From Elymus sibiricus (Eukaryota > Streptophyta > Magnoliopsida > Poales > Poaceae), in assembly GCA_039707655.1 (NCBI GenBank), contig CM077666.1, forward strand, positions 238,978,166-239,042,165: a stretch of DNA of 64,000 nucleotides. Direction: 5' to 3'. The translations under genes were made by a program, and so were the position numbers. The notes beneath the pieces are model-generated. The model saw nothing but the letters and a program-made list of their open reading frames with translations. It was not told the origin of the DNA and made no database searches. Below, in pieces: positions 25,901 to 37,031 of the stretch (position 1 is its first letter; each line of letters begins with the position of its first letter).

Positions 25901-27522
25901 TTGAACAGCAAGTGTGCTCTAGTTTGGTCCAATAAACTCTGAAAAATCATTTTGACATTCCACGTTAGGAATGTACGCAGTATCCACAAAGAAAACTCCA
26001 TTATCCAGCCATTATATATGATTACTCATCCATGCAATTTTGACAACACATCGAAAGAAATTAAAGAAAATGAAAAAAGGCTCAAAAATTGAAATCCTTT
26101 TGCATGGAGGCCTCTTATGTGCAATGGCTTGTAGGAAAAATAATAAACTGACAATACCACAAACTTTTAAAAAAACCTTCAGAAACTGACGTATCTCCGA
26201 TGAAGATCAATGACATTCAACCAAGATGACCATCACCATGAGCATCTTCATGGCATAGTACATGATAACTTCACAATTTTTGGAAATAACAAGGGTGTTA
26301 ACATTGTGAGCAATAATTCCACAAAAAGATTGAAGATATGGTTAAAAAAAATAATTTTCCAATTTTCTAGTGCTATGCATGACTTTTTTTTGTGAAGCAA
26401 GTGCCATAAACAAGATTGTAAATTGTGAACTTACAATTTTGTCCTAAAGTATACCACATGGGATGACAACTGCTAATTTTTCATGAATTTCAGAGTGATA
26501 TTGCCATATTTCATAGATTTATTGAATTTCTGGCGATTTACATCAAGTAATTCAAATTTGAACTGCAAGTGTTCTCTAGTTTGGTCCAATAAATTCTGAA
26601 AAATCATTTTCACCTTCCACGTTAGGAATGTACGCAGTATCCACAAAGAAAACTCAATTACTCAACCATTATATATGATTACTCATCCATGCAATTTTGA
26701 CAACACATCGAAAGAAATTAAAGAAAATGACAAAACGCTCAAAAATTGAAATCCTTTTGCATGGAGGCCTCTTATGTGCAATGGTTTGTGGGAAAAATAA
26801 TAAACTGACAATACCACAAACTTTTAAAAAAACCATCACAAACTGACCTATCTCCGATGAAGATCAATGACATTCAAACAAGATGGCCATCACCATGAGC
26901 ATCTTCATGGCATAGTACATGATAACATCACCATTTTTGGAAATAACAAGGGTGTTAACATTGTGAGCAATAATTCCACAAAAAGATTGAAGATTTGGTT
27001 AAAAAAATTAATTTTCCTTTTTTCTAGTGCTATGCATGACTTTTTTTGTGAAGCAAGTGCCATAAATAAGATGGTAAATCGTGCCCTTACAATTTTGTCC
27101 TAAAGTATACCACATGGGATGCCAACTGCCAATTTTTCATGAATTTCAGAGTGATATTGCCATATTTCATTGATTTATTGAATTTCTGGCCATTTACATC
27201 AAGTAATTCAAATTTGAACTGCAAGTGTTCTCTAGTTTGGTCCAATAAATTCTGAAAAATGATTTTCACCTTCCACGTTAGGAATGTACGCAGTATCCAC
27301 AAATAAAACTCAATTACTCAACCATTATATATGATTACTCATCCATGCAATTTTGACAACACATCGAAAGAAATTAAAGAAAATGACAAAACGCTCCAAA
27401 ATTGAAATCCTTTTGCATAGAGGCCTCTTATGTGCAATGGCTTGTGGGAAAAATAATAAACTAATAATACCACAAACTTTTAAAAAAACCTTCACAAACT
27501 GACCTATCTCCGGTGAAGATCA

Positions 27523-28039
27523 ATGACTTTCAACCAAGATGACCATCACCATGAGCATCTTCATGGCATAGTACGTGATAACATCACCGTTTTTGGAAAT
27601 AACAAGGGTGTGAACATTGTGAGCAATAATTCCACAAAAAGAATGAAGATTTGGTTAAAAAAATTAATTTTCCATTTTTCTAGTGTTATGCATGACTTTT
27701 TTTGTGAAGCAATTGCCATAAATAAGATTGTAAATCGTGCCCTTACAATTTTGTCCTAAGTATACCACATGGGATGCCAACTGCCAATTTTTCATGAATT
27801 TCAGAGTGATATTGCCATATTTCATTGATTTATTGAATTTCTGGCGATTTACATCAAGCAATGCAATTTTGACAACACATCGAAAGAAATTAAAAAAAAA
27901 TGAAAAAAGGCACAAAAATTGAAATCCTTTTGCATGGAGGCCTCTTATGTGCAATGGCTTGTGGGAAAAATAATAAACTGAGAATACCACGAACTTTTCA
28001 AAAAACCTTCACAAACTGACCTATCTCCGATGAAGATCA
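27523..28039. repeat. Truncated monomer, 517-518 bp type, first occurrence
   Basis: At about 27853 the text reads CATCAAGCAATGCAATTTTG, fusing the CATCAAGTAATTC position to the CATGCAATTTTG position about 140 bp later. The identical joint recurs at about 45680 and, with one change, about 60088, so one deletion event has been copied to three places. Confidence 0.9.
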
Positions 28040-29570
28040 ATGACTTTCAGCCAAGATGACCATCACCATGGGTATCTTCATGGCATAGTACATGATAACA
28101 TCACTATTTTTTGAAATAACAAGGGTGTTAACATTGAGAGCAATAATTCCACAAAAAGATTGAAGATTTGGTTAAAAAAAATAATTTTCCATTTTTCTAG
28201 TGCTATGCATGACTTTTTTGTGAAGCAAGTGCCATAAATAAGATTGTAAATCATGCCCTCACAATTTTGTCCTAAAGTATACCACATGGGATGCAAACTC
28301 CCATTTTTTCATGAATTACAGAGTGATATTGCCATATTTCATTGATTTATTGAATTTCTGGTGATTTACATTAAGTAATTCAAATTTGAACATCAAGTAT
28401 GCTCTAGTTTGGTCCAATAAACTCTGAAAAATTATTTTCACCTTCCACGTTAGGAATGTACATAGTATCCACAAAGAAAACTCAATTACCCAGCCATTAT
28501 ATATGATTACTCATCCATGCAATGTTGACAACACATCGAAGGAAATTAAAGAAAGTGAAAAAAGGCTCAAAAATTGAAATCCTTTTGCATGGAGGCCTAT
28601 TATGTGCAATGGCTTGTGGGAAAAATAATAAACGGACAGTACCACAAACTTTTAAAAAAACCTTCACAAACTGACCTATCTCCGATGAAGATCAATGACT
28701 TTCAACCAAGATGACCATCACCATGAGCATCTTCATGGCATAGTACATGATAACATCACTATTTTTGGAAATAACAAGGGTGTTAACATTGTGAGCAATA
28801 ATTTCACAAAAAGATTGAAGATTTGGTTAAAAAAAATAATTTTCCAATTTTCTAGTGCTATGCATGGCGTTTTTTGTGAACCAAGTGCCATAAACAAGAT
28901 TGTAAATTGTGCCCTTACAATTTTGTCCTAAAGTATACCACATGGGATGCCAACTGCCAATTTTTCATGAATTTCAGAGTGATATTGCCATATTTCATAG
29001 ATTTATTGAATTTCTGGCGATTTACATCAAGTAATTCAAATTTGAACTGCAAGTGTGCTCTAGTTTGGTCCAATAAATTCTAAACAATCATTTTCACCTT
29101 CAGCTATAGGAATGTACGCAGTATCCACAAAGAAAACCCACTTACCCAACCATTATATATGATTACTCATCCTTGCAATTTTGACAACACATCGAAAGAA
29201 ATAAAAGAAAATGAAAAAAGGCTCGAAAATTGAAATCCTTTTGGATGGAGGCCTCTTATGTGCAATGGCTTGTGGGAAAAATAATAAACTGACAATACCA
29301 CAAACTTTTAAAAAAACCTTCACAAACTGACCTATCTCCGATGAAGATCAATGACTTTCAACCAAGATGACCATCACCATGAGCATCTTCATGGCATAGT
29401 ACATGATAACATCACTATTTTTGGAAATAACAAGGGTGTTAACATTGTGAGCAATAATTTCACAAAAAGATTGAAGATTTGGTTAGAAAAAATTAATTTT
29501 CCAATTTTCTAGTGCTATGCATGGCGTTTTTTGTGAACCAAGTGCCATAAACAAGATTGTAAATAGTGAA

Positions 29571-29868
29571 AAGCCTAGCCTATCGAAGACTAGCATCTTC
29601 AGGGTCTTGCAGCATTAGAAGAGTGCAGATTAGAACATAAATATAGTGGTAGCAACAAGTACAAGTAGCCACGCCCAGAGATCCTTCCTCGACTCCCTGC
29701 GAGAAAGCGATCCCGGAGCCAATATATTCAACCCATTTCTAGTTGTAGTAGATCGGGATATTTTCCGAGCGTCCTGTTACCGTGGACACGGCTATTCGAA
29801 TAGATATACTTCCCTGCAGGGGTGCACCAACTTACCCAACACCCTCGATGACTCTGGCCTGACACACT
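29571..29868. other. Left fragment of the sequence hosting the copia insertion
   Basis: Unique-looking sequence starting AAGCCTAGCCTATCG directly after the truncated satellite monomer. It ends with ACACT (29864-29868), the left target duplication of the copia element. Together with 38874-41451 it forms about 2.87 kb of an older repeat. No gene is recognised; a short frame at 29646-29930 runs into the LTR and is an artefact. Confidence 0.5.
29864..29868. repeat. Left target-site duplication ACACT of the copia element
   Basis: ACACT precedes the 5' LTR start TGTTGGAAATATG and is repeated exactly at 38874-38878 after the 3' LTR end CCCCAACA. Confidence 0.95.
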
Positions 29869-31013
29869 TGTTGGAAATATGCCCTAGAGGCAATAATAAA
29901 TTGGTTATTATTATATTTCCTTGTTCATGATAATCGTTTATTATCCATGCTATAATTGTATTGATTGGAAACTCAAATACATGTGTGGGTACATAGACAA
30001 CACTGTGTCCCTAGTAAGCCTCTAGTTGACTAGCTCGTTGATCAAAGATGGTTAAGGTTTCCTAGCCATTGACATGAGATGTCATTTGATAAACGGGATC
30101 ACATCATTAGGAGAATGATGTGATGGACAAGACCCAAACTGTAAACATAGCATTTGATCGTGTCAGTTTATTGCTATTGTTTTCTGCATGTCAAGTATCT
30201 GTTCCTTTGACCATGAGATCATGCAACTCACTAACACCGGAGGAATACCTTGTGTGTATCAAACGTCGCAACGTAACTGGGTGACTATAAAGGTGCTCTA
30301 CAGATATCTCCGAGGGTGTCTGTTGGGTTGGCATGGATCAAGACTGGGATTTGTTACTCCGTATGACGGAGAGGTATCTCAGGGCCCACTCGGTAATACA
30401 ACATCACAATGAGCCTTGCAAGCAATGTGACTAAAGTGTTAGCCACGAGATCTTGTATTACGGAACGAGTAAAGAGACTTGCCGGTAACGAGATTGAACT
30501 AGGTATAGTGATACCGACGATCGAATCTCGGGCAAGTAACATACCGAAGAACAAAGGGAACAGCATACGGGATTAACTGAATCCTTGACATAGAGGTTCG
30601 ACCGATAAAGATCTTCGTAGAATATGTAGGAGCCAATATGGGCATCCAGGTCCCGCTATTGGTTATTGGCCGTAGAGGTGTCTCGGTCATGTCTACATAG
30701 TTCTCGAACCCGCAGGGTCTACACACTTAACGTTTGGTGACGATTAGTATAATTGAGTTATTATGTTGGTGACCGAAAGTTGTTCGGAGTCCCGGATAAG
30801 ATCCCGGACATGACGAGGATCTCCGGAATAGTCCGGAGGTAAAGATTGATATATGTGATAATAGTGTTTTGATCTCCGGAAGAGTTCCGAAGTTCACCGG
30901 AAGGGGTTCCGGATGTTTACCGAAGTGTTCGGGTGCAGCAACACTTTATATGAGCCAAAGGGATAAAGCCCACGAGGTATTGGAAAGTGCAAAAGTAGTT
31001 TTGCTGCCGCGTA

Positions 31014-31128
31014 AGCGGTACTACCGCTTGGTGAAGCGGTACTACCGCCCGAGCGGTACTACCGCTTGTGTGAAGCGGTACTACCGCCCAAGCGGTACTA
31101 CCGCTTGTGTGAAGCGGTACTACCGCTT
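31014..31128 (+). repeat. Six GCGGTACTACCGC palindromes in the 5' LTR
   Basis: Six near-identical AGCGGTACTACCGC units are separated by short spacers (TTGGTGA, CCG, TTGTGTGA, CCA). Each is an inverted repeat with one central base. The array lies about 130 bp upstream of the TATA box. The 3' LTR has five units (38178-38270). Confidence 0.92.
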
Positions 31129-31257
31129 GTGCGCGGCTGTGCACGGTTCGGCAGGGATCCGAGTTGGACTCTTTCCCTGCGGGCCAAACCGACCTTGTGC
31201 GGGCAAAACCGACCCGGAGGAGGCTTTTACTCCAAGTTTAGACCCCAAGGCTCAACA

Positions 31258-31266
31258 TATAAATAG
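31258..31266 (+). promoter_or_regulatory. LTR TATA box (5' LTR)
   Basis: TATAAATAG followed by AGGGGCAGGG. This is a strong plant TATA consensus well placed in the 3' half of the LTR, as in BARE-type promoters. Transcription would begin some 30 bp downstream; that start is inferred. Confidence 0.75.
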
Positions 31267-31732
31267 AGGGGCAGGGCTAGCACACGGGACACATCAGGAT
31301 TTCCCAAGCCGTGTGCCGGCAACCCTAGCCCTCTAGTTCCTCCGTCATAATCTCCGTAGCGCTTGGCGAAGCCCTGCAGAGATTGTTCCTCACCACCATC
31401 ACCACGCCGTCGTGCTGCTGGAACTCAACCACTACTTCATCATCGCTCGCTGGATCGAGGAGGTGAAGGCGTCATCAAGCCGTACGTGTGTTGAACGCGG
31501 AGGTGCCGTCCGTTCGGCACTAGATCGGAAGGATCGTGATTGGATCGCGGGACGCTCGGCGATTTGGATCGCGAAGACGTTCGACTACATCAACCGCGTT
31601 TATTAACGCTTCCGCTTAGCGATCTACAAGGGTATGTAGATTCACTCTCCCTCTCGTAGATGCTCATCACCATGGATAGATCTTATGTGTGCGTAGGAAA
31701 ATTTTTGTTTCCCATGCAACGTTCCCCAACAG

Positions 31733-31745
31733 TGGCATCATGAGC
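31733..31745 (+). promoter_or_regulatory. Primer-binding site, initiator-Met tRNA type
   Basis: TGGCATCATGAGC lies one base after the 5' LTR end. The usual plant copia site is TGGTATCAGAGC, complementary to the 3' end of initiator methionine tRNA. Here one base is changed and one T is inserted, a variant I associate with BARE/Angela elements. Confidence 0.75.
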
Positions 31746-33007
31746 TAGGTCTATGCGTAGATGAGATCTCGAGTAGAACACAAACGAGTTGTGGGCGTGG
31801 GTGTATACATATTGCTTGCCGTTACTAGTTGATACTTGATTCAGCGGTATTGTGAGATGAAGCGGCCCGGACCGACATTACGCGTACGCTTACGCGAGAC
31901 TGGTTTTACCGCTGCGTGCACTTGTTGCATAAAGGTGACTGGCGGGTGTCTGTCTCTCTCACTTTAGTTGAATCGGTTCAATGAAGAGGGTTCTTTTAGA
32001 AGATCAAAAAGCAATCACTACACCACGTTGTGGTTTTGCGTAGGTAAGAACGGTTCTTGCAAACCCGTAGCAGCCACGTAAAATTTGCAACAACAATTAG
32101 AGGACGTCTAACTTGTTTTTGCAGGGTATGTTGTGATGTGATATGGCCAATTACATGATGAGATATATGTGATGTATGAGATGATCATGTGATGTATAGA
32201 ATATCACGACTTGCATGTCGATGAGTACGGCAACTGGCAGGAGCCATAGAGTTGTCTTTAATTATTGTATGACCTGCGTGTCAATCATTAAGCGCTATGT
32301 AATGCTTTACTTTATCGCTAAACGTTAGCTATAGTCGTGGAAGCAACAGTCAGCGCGACAACCTTATGGCGACACGTTGATGGAGATCAAGATGATGGAG
32401 ATCATGGTGTCATGCCGGTGACGATGGAGATCATGCCGGTGCTTTGGAGATGGAGATCAAAAGCACAAGTTCATGGCCATATCATGTCACTTATGATTTG
32501 CATGTGATGTTAATCCTTTTATGCATCTTATTTTGCTTAGGACGACGGTAGCATTATAAGGTGATCCCTCACTTAAATTTCAAGATAAATTGTGTTCTCC
32601 CCAAGTGTGCACCGTTGCGAAAGTTCGTCGTTTCGAGACACGCCGTGATGATCGGGTGTGATAGACTCTACGTTCGCATACAACGGGTGTAAGCCATGTT
32701 ACACGTGCGGAACACTCGGGTTAAACTTGACGAGCCTAGCATGTACAGACATGGCCTCGGAACACAAGAGACCGAAAGGTCGAACATGAGTCATATAGTA
32801 GATATGATCAACATGAAGATGTTCACCATTGAAACCACCTCAACTCACGTGATGATCGGACTTGAGTTGGTGGATTTGGATCATGTTACACTCGAATGAT
32901 CGGAGGGATGTCAATTTGAGTGGGAGTTTTTAAGTAATATGATTAACTAAACTCATTATCTAAGAACAATAGTCTAAGTTGTCTTTGCAATATTTATGTT
33001 GTAGATC
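31746..33007 (+). other. Untranslated leader of the copia element
   Basis: About 1.26 kb between the primer-binding site and the gag start, without a long frame. It carries imperfect direct repeats of GATGGAGATCA between about 32379 and 32460. Leaders of this group carry dimerisation and packaging signals; assigning them to these repeats is inference. The short frame 32696-32899 is not supported as a gene. Confidence 0.7.
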
Positions 33008-36000
33008 ATGGCTCGCGCAGTAGCACCCCTGAATTTTAATGCGTTCCTAGAGAAAGCTAAGTTGAAAGATGATGGAAGTAACTTTGTGGACTGGGCCCGT
33101 AATCTAAGGATTATCCTTACGGCTTCCCAGAAGGCTTATGTCCTTGATGCACCGCTTGGTGATCCACCCGCTCCAGTTGAGTCTCTAGACGTTGTGAACG
33201 CCTGGCAGGCTCGTTCTGATGATTACTCAATAGTTCAATGTGCAATGTTGTATGGCTTAGAACCGGGACTTCAAAGACGTTTTGAACGTCATGGAGCATA
33301 TGAGATGTTCCAGGAGTTGAAGTTTATCTTTCAGAAGAATGCCCGGATCGAGAGATATGAGATCTCCGATAAATTCTATGCTTGCAAGATGGAGGAGAAC
33401 GGGTCTATCAGTGATCACGTGCTCAGAATGTCTGGGTACTCCACCCGTCTGGCTGAGTTAGGGATACCCCTTCCGCCAGAGGCTATCACTGACAGAGTTC
33501 TTCAATCATTGCCACCTAGCTACAAGAGCTTCGTGTTGAACTATAACATGCACGGGATGAACAAGTCAGTCGCCGAGCTGTTTGCGATGCTGAAAGCCGC
33601 TGAGTCTGAAATTCAGAAGGAGCATCAAGTGTTGATGGTCAATAAAACCACTAGTTTCAAGAAAAATGGCAAGGGTAAGAAGGGTAACTCCAAGCAGAGT
33701 GGCAAAGCAGTTGCTCCTCTCGTGAAGAAACCCAAGGCTGGACCCAAACCAGAAACTGTGTGTTTTCATTGCAAGGGAACTGGACACTGGAAGCGGAATT
33801 GCCCCAAGTATTTGGCTGACAAGAAGGCGGCCAACAACAAACAAGGTATATATGATATACATGTTATTGATGTGTACCTTACCAACTCTCGTTGTAGTGC
33901 CTGGGTATTTGATACCGGTGCGGTTGCTCATATTTGCAACTCAAAACAGGAACTGCGGAATAGACGGAGGCTGGCAAAGGACGAAGTGACGATGCGCGTG
34001 GGAAATGGTTCCAAGGTTGATGTGATCGCCGTCGGCACGCTCGCTCTTCGATTACCATCGGGATTAGTGATGAACCTAAATAAGTGTTATTTGGTGCCTG
34101 CGTTAAGCATGAACATTATATCTGGATCTTGTTTATTGCGAGACGGTTACTCATTTAAATCAGAGAATAATGGTTGTTCTATTTATATGAGTAATATCTT
34201 TTATGGTCATGCACCCGATGTGAGGGGTTTATTCTTATTGAATCTCGATAGTAATGATACACATGTTCATAACATTGATGCCAAAAGATGTAGAATTGAT
34301 AATGATAATACCACTTTCTTGTGGCACTGCCGTTTAGGTCATATTGGCGTAAAACGCATGAGGAAGCTCCATGCTGATGGACTTTTGGAGTCACTTGATT
34401 TTGAATCACTTGACACATGTGAGCCATGCCTCATGGGCAAGATGACTAAAACGCCGTTCTCTGGAATAATGGAACGGGCAAGTGACTTATTGGAAATCAT
34501 ACATACTGATGTGTGCGGTCCGATGAGTATTGAGGCGCGCGGTGGTTATCGTTACTTTCTCACCTTCACTGATGACTTAAGTAGATATGGGTATATTTAC
34601 TTAATGAAACACAAGTCTGAAACATTTGAAAAGTTCAAACAATTTCAGAGTGAAGTTGAGAATCATCGTAACAAGAAGATTAAATTCCTACGATCTGATC
34701 GAGGAGGAGAATATCTGAGTTATGAGTTTGGCAGTCACTTAAGACAGTGTGGAATTGTTTCACAATTAACACCGCCTGGAACACCACAGCGTAATGGTGT
34801 GTCCGAACGTCGTAATCGAACCTTATTGGATATGGTGCGATCTATGATGTCTCTTGCCGATTTGCCACTATCGTTTTGGGGTTATGCATTAGAGACAGCT
34901 GCATTCACTTTAAATAGGGCACCATCGAAATCCGTTGAGACGACGCCATATGAACTTTGGTTTGGCAAGAAGCCAAAACTGTCGTTTCTTAAAGTTTGGG
35001 GATGTGATGCTTATGTCAAAAAGCTTCAGCCTGAAAAGCTGGAACCCAAAGCGGAGAAATGCGTCTTCATAGGATACCCAAAAGAGACAATTGGGTATAC
35101 CTTCTACCTCAGATCCGAGGGCAAAGTGTTTGTCGCTAAAAACGGAACATTTCTTGAGAAAGAGTTTCTCTCGAAAGAATTGAGTGGGAGGAAGATAGAA
35201 CTTGATGAGGTTGTTGAACCTTTACTTCAACCTGAGAGTAGCGCAGCGCAGAAAATTGTTTCTGTGGAGCCTACATTAGCTGAAGAGGAAGTTAATGATG
35301 ATGATCATGAAGCTTTGGATCAAGTTGCTATCGAACCTCGTAGGTCGACAAGGACGCGTACTGCTCCCGAGTGGTACGGCAACCCTGTCTTAGAGGTCAT
35401 GTTGTTAGACAACGATGAACCTACGAGCTATGGAGAAGCGATGATGGGCCCGGATTCCGAGAAGTGGTTAGAGGCCATGAAATCCGAGATGGGATCCATG
35501 TATGAAAACAAAGTATGGACTTTGGAAGTATTACCTGAAGGGCGTAAGGCCATTCAGAACAAATGGATCTTTAAGAGGAAGACGGACGCGGACGGTAATG
35601 TCACCGTCTATAAAGCTCGACTTGTGGCAAAAGGTTTTTCACAAGTTCAAGGAGTTGACTACGATGAGACCTTCTCACCCGTAGCGATGCTTAAGTCCGT
35701 CAGAATCATGTTAGCAATAGCTGCCTTTTTCGATTATGAAATTTGGCAGATGGATGTCAAAACAGCGTTCCTTAACGGTTACCTTAAGGAAGAGTTGTAT
35801 ATGATACAACCAGAAGGTTTTGTCGATCCAGAGAATGCTGACAAAGTTTGCAAACTCCAGCGATCCATTTATGGACTGGTGCAAGCATCTCGGAGTTGGA
35901 ATCTTCGTTTTGATGAGGTGATCAAAGCGTTCGAGTTTATACAAGTTTACGGAGAAGCTTGTATTTACAAGAAAGTGAGTGGGAGCTCTATAGCGTTTCT

Positions 36001-36982
36001 AATATTATATGTGGATGACATATTGCTGATTGGAAACAATATAGAAATGCTGGAAAGCGTAAAGGAATATTTGAACAAGAGTTTTTCAATGAAGGACCTA
36101 GGAGAAGCTGCTTTCATATTAGGCATCAAGATCTATAGAGATAGATCAAGACGTTTAATAGGACTTTCACAAAGCACATACCTTGATAAGATTTTGAAGA
36201 AGTTCAAAATGGATCAGTCCAAGAAGGGGTTCTTGCCTGTTTTGCAAGGTGTGAAGTTGAGTAAGACTCAGTGCCCAGTGACTGCAGAAGATAGAGAAAA
36301 GATGAGTGTCATCCCCTATGCTTCAGCCATAGGCTCTATCATGTATGCAATGCTGTGCAGAAGACCCGATGTCAGCCTTGCCATAAGTATGGTCGGAAGG
36401 TTTCAAGGTGATCCAGGAATGGAACACTGGACGGCGGTCAAGAATATCCTGAAGTACCTGAAAAGGACTAAGGACATGTTTCTCGTTTATGGAGGTGATC
36501 AAGAGCTCGTCGTAAAGGGTTACGTCGATGCAAGCTTTGACACTGATCCGTCGTCGCAAACCGGATACGTATTTATTCTTAATGGGGGTGCGGTTAGCTG
36601 GTGCAGTTCCAAGCAAAGCGTGGTAGCAGATTCTACATGCGAAGCGGAGTACATCGCTGCCTCGGAGGCGGCGAAGGAAGGTGTCTGGATGAAGGAGTTC
36701 ATGACAGATCTTGGAGTAGTGCCTAGTGCACTTGACCCAATGACTCTGTTTTGTGATAATACTGGTGCCATTGCTCTAGCCAAGGAACCAAGATTTCACA
36801 AGAGGACCAGACACATAAAGCGACGTTTCAATTCCATCCGCGATTACATCAAGGAGGACGACATAAATATTTGCAAAGTACACACGGATCTAAATGTTGC
36901 AGATCCGATGACTAAACCTCTTCCAAGGGCTAAACATGAACAACACCAGAACTGCATGGGTGTTCGATTCATTACAATGTAA
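33008..36982 (+). CDS. gag-pol: Copia gag-pol polyprotein (1324 aa), apparently intact
   Basis: One uninterrupted frame encodes all proteins for copia retrotransposition. In order: gag of the UBN2 type (about residues 20-230); CCHC zinc knuckle with C252, C255, H260, C265; aspartic protease with DTGA at 302-305; integrase zinc-binding part (H440, H446, C471, C474); and integrase core D501, D564, E600, a D-D-35-E arrangement. Reverse transcriptase follows, with D916 in QMDVKTAF and YVDD at 1001-1004, then RNase H with D1174, E1212/E1214 and D1250. This is the protease-integrase-RT-RNaseH order that defines Ty1/copia. The start ATGGCTCGCGCAG follows the long leader, and the stop lies about 50 bp before the 3' LTR. 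The length is close to the roughly 1300 residues expected. No frameshift or stop and no missing catalytic residue was found. Gag would be made in excess by an unknown mechanism, since no frameshift site separates it from pol. Confidence 0.96.
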   Translation: MARAVAPLNFNAFLEKAKLKDDGSNFVDWARNLRIILTASQKAYVLDAPLGDPPAPVESLDVVNAWQARSDDYSIVQCAMLYGLEPGLQRRFERHGAYEMFQELKFIFQKNARIERYEISDKFYACKMEENGSISDHVLRMSGYSTRLAELGIPLPPEAITDRVLQSLPPSYKSFVLNYNMHGMNKSVAELFAMLKAAESEIQKEHQVLMVNKTTSFKKNGKGKKGNSKQSGKAVAPLVKKPKAGPKPETVCFHCKGTGHWKRNCPKYLADKKAANNKQGIYDIHVIDVYLTNSRCSAWVFDTGAVAHICNSKQELRNRRRLAKDEVTMRVGNGSKVDVIAVGTLALRLPSGLVMNLNKCYLVPALSMNIISGSCLLRDGYSFKSENNGCSIYMSNIFYGHAPDVRGLFLLNLDSNDTHVHNIDAKRCRIDNDNTTFLWHCRLGHIGVKRMRKLHADGLLESLDFESLDTCEPCLMGKMTKTPFSGIMERASDLLEIIHTDVCGPMSIEARGGYRYFLTFTDDLSRYGYIYLMKHKSETFEKFKQFQSEVENHRNKKIKFLRSDRGGEYLSYEFGSHLRQCGIVSQLTPPGTPQRNGVSERRNRTLLDMVRSMMSLADLPLSFWGYALETAAFTLNRAPSKSVETTPYELWFGKKPKLSFLKVWGCDAYVKKLQPEKLEPKAEKCVFIGYPKETIGYTFYLRSEGKVFVAKNGTFLEKEFLSKELSGRKIELDEVVEPLLQPESSAAQKIVSVEPTLAEEEVNDDDHEALDQVAIEPRRSTRTRTAPEWYGNPVLEVMLLDNDEPTSYGEAMMGPDSEKWLEAMKSEMGSMYENKVWTLEVLPEGRKAIQNKWIFKRKTDADGNVTVYKARLVAKGFSQVQGVDYDETFSPVAMLKSVRIMLAIAAFFDYEIWQMDVKTAFLNGYLKEELYMIQPEGFVDPENADKVCKLQRSIYGLVQASRSWNLRFDEVIKAFEFIQVYGEACIYKKVSGSSIAFLILYVDDILLIGNNIEMLESVKEYLNKSFSMKDLGEAAFILGIKIYRDRSRRLIGLSQSTYLDKILKKFKMDQSKKGFLPVLQGVKLSKTQCPVTAEDREKMSVIPYASAIGSIMYAMLCRRPDVSLAISMVGRFQGDPGMEHWTAVKNILKYLKRTKDMFLVYGGDQELVVKGYVDASFDTDPSSQTGYVFILNGGAVSWCSSKQSVVADSTCEAEYIAASEAAKEGVWMKEFMTDLGVVPSALDPMTLFCDNTGAIALAKEPRFHKRTRHIKRRFNSIRDYIKEDDINICKVHTDLNVADPMTKPLPRAKHEQHQNCMGVRFITM

Positions 36983-37021
36983 ATCACATAGTGATGTGAA
37001 CTAGATTATTGACTCTAGTGC

Positions 37022-37031
37022 AAGTGGGAGA
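37022..37031 (+). promoter_or_regulatory. Polypurine tract
   Basis: AAGTGGGAGA, one pyrimidine interrupting the purine run, ends one base before the 3' LTR TG. It primes plus-strand DNA synthesis in this class. Confidence 0.75.

Larger units (their letters stand above)
8771..29570. repeat. Tandem macrosatellite array I, monomer about 656 bp, about 33 copies
   Basis: The same AT-rich unit recurs head to tail. Using the word GATCAATGACTTTCAACC (or a variant) as anchor, copies fall near 8982, 9639, 10295, 10952, 11475, 12131, 12786, 13443, 14098, 14756, 15411, 16071, 16727, 17385, 18040, 18699, 19354, 20013, 20670, 21326, 21982, 22342 (truncated), 22981, 23597, 24252, 24898, 25554, 26210, 26867, 27523, 28040, 28695 and 29351. 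The usual step is 654-660 bp. Landmarks within the unit are TTATATATGATTACTCATCC, TTTTGCATGGAGGCCTCTTA, GTATACCACATGGGATGCC and AATTCAAATTTGAACTGCAA. In 8982-21982, monomers with AAGATGACCATCACCATG mostly alternate with ones having AAGAGGACCATGACCATG, indicating an ancestral dimer of about 1.31 kb. Confidence 0.97.
29869..31731 (+). repeat. 5' LTR of the copia element (1863 bp)
   Basis: Starts TGTTGGAAATATGCC and ends GTTCCCCAACA. It contains a run of six GCGGTACTACCGC palindromes (31014-31128), a TATA box (31258-31266) and a long transcribed 3' part. It is 22 bp longer than the 3' LTR owing to one extra palindrome unit. Short frames inside it (for example 30188-30412, 30869-31336 and 31412-31606) recur in the 3' LTR because the LTRs are copies; they are not genes. 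Confidence 0.97.

Noticed and set aside
8982..29000. Dozens of 60-99-codon frames on both strands as separate genes
   Set aside because: They recur once per monomer at the same phase, overlap on opposite strands and are often broken at an A-tract. Treated as a property of the repeat and discussed as a finding only.
8771..29570. CRISPR-like array
   Set aside because: The repeat unit is about 656 bp with no unique spacers, and the genome is clearly plant.
31014..31128. tRNA or small-RNA gene formed by the palindromes
   Set aside because: The units are simple repeats without cloverleaf spacing or internal promoter boxes.
30188..31606. Short frames inside the copia 5' LTR (also 37352-38748 in the 3' LTR)
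   Set aside because: They occur twice only because the LTRs are copies, overlap on both strands and do not resemble any protein I know.
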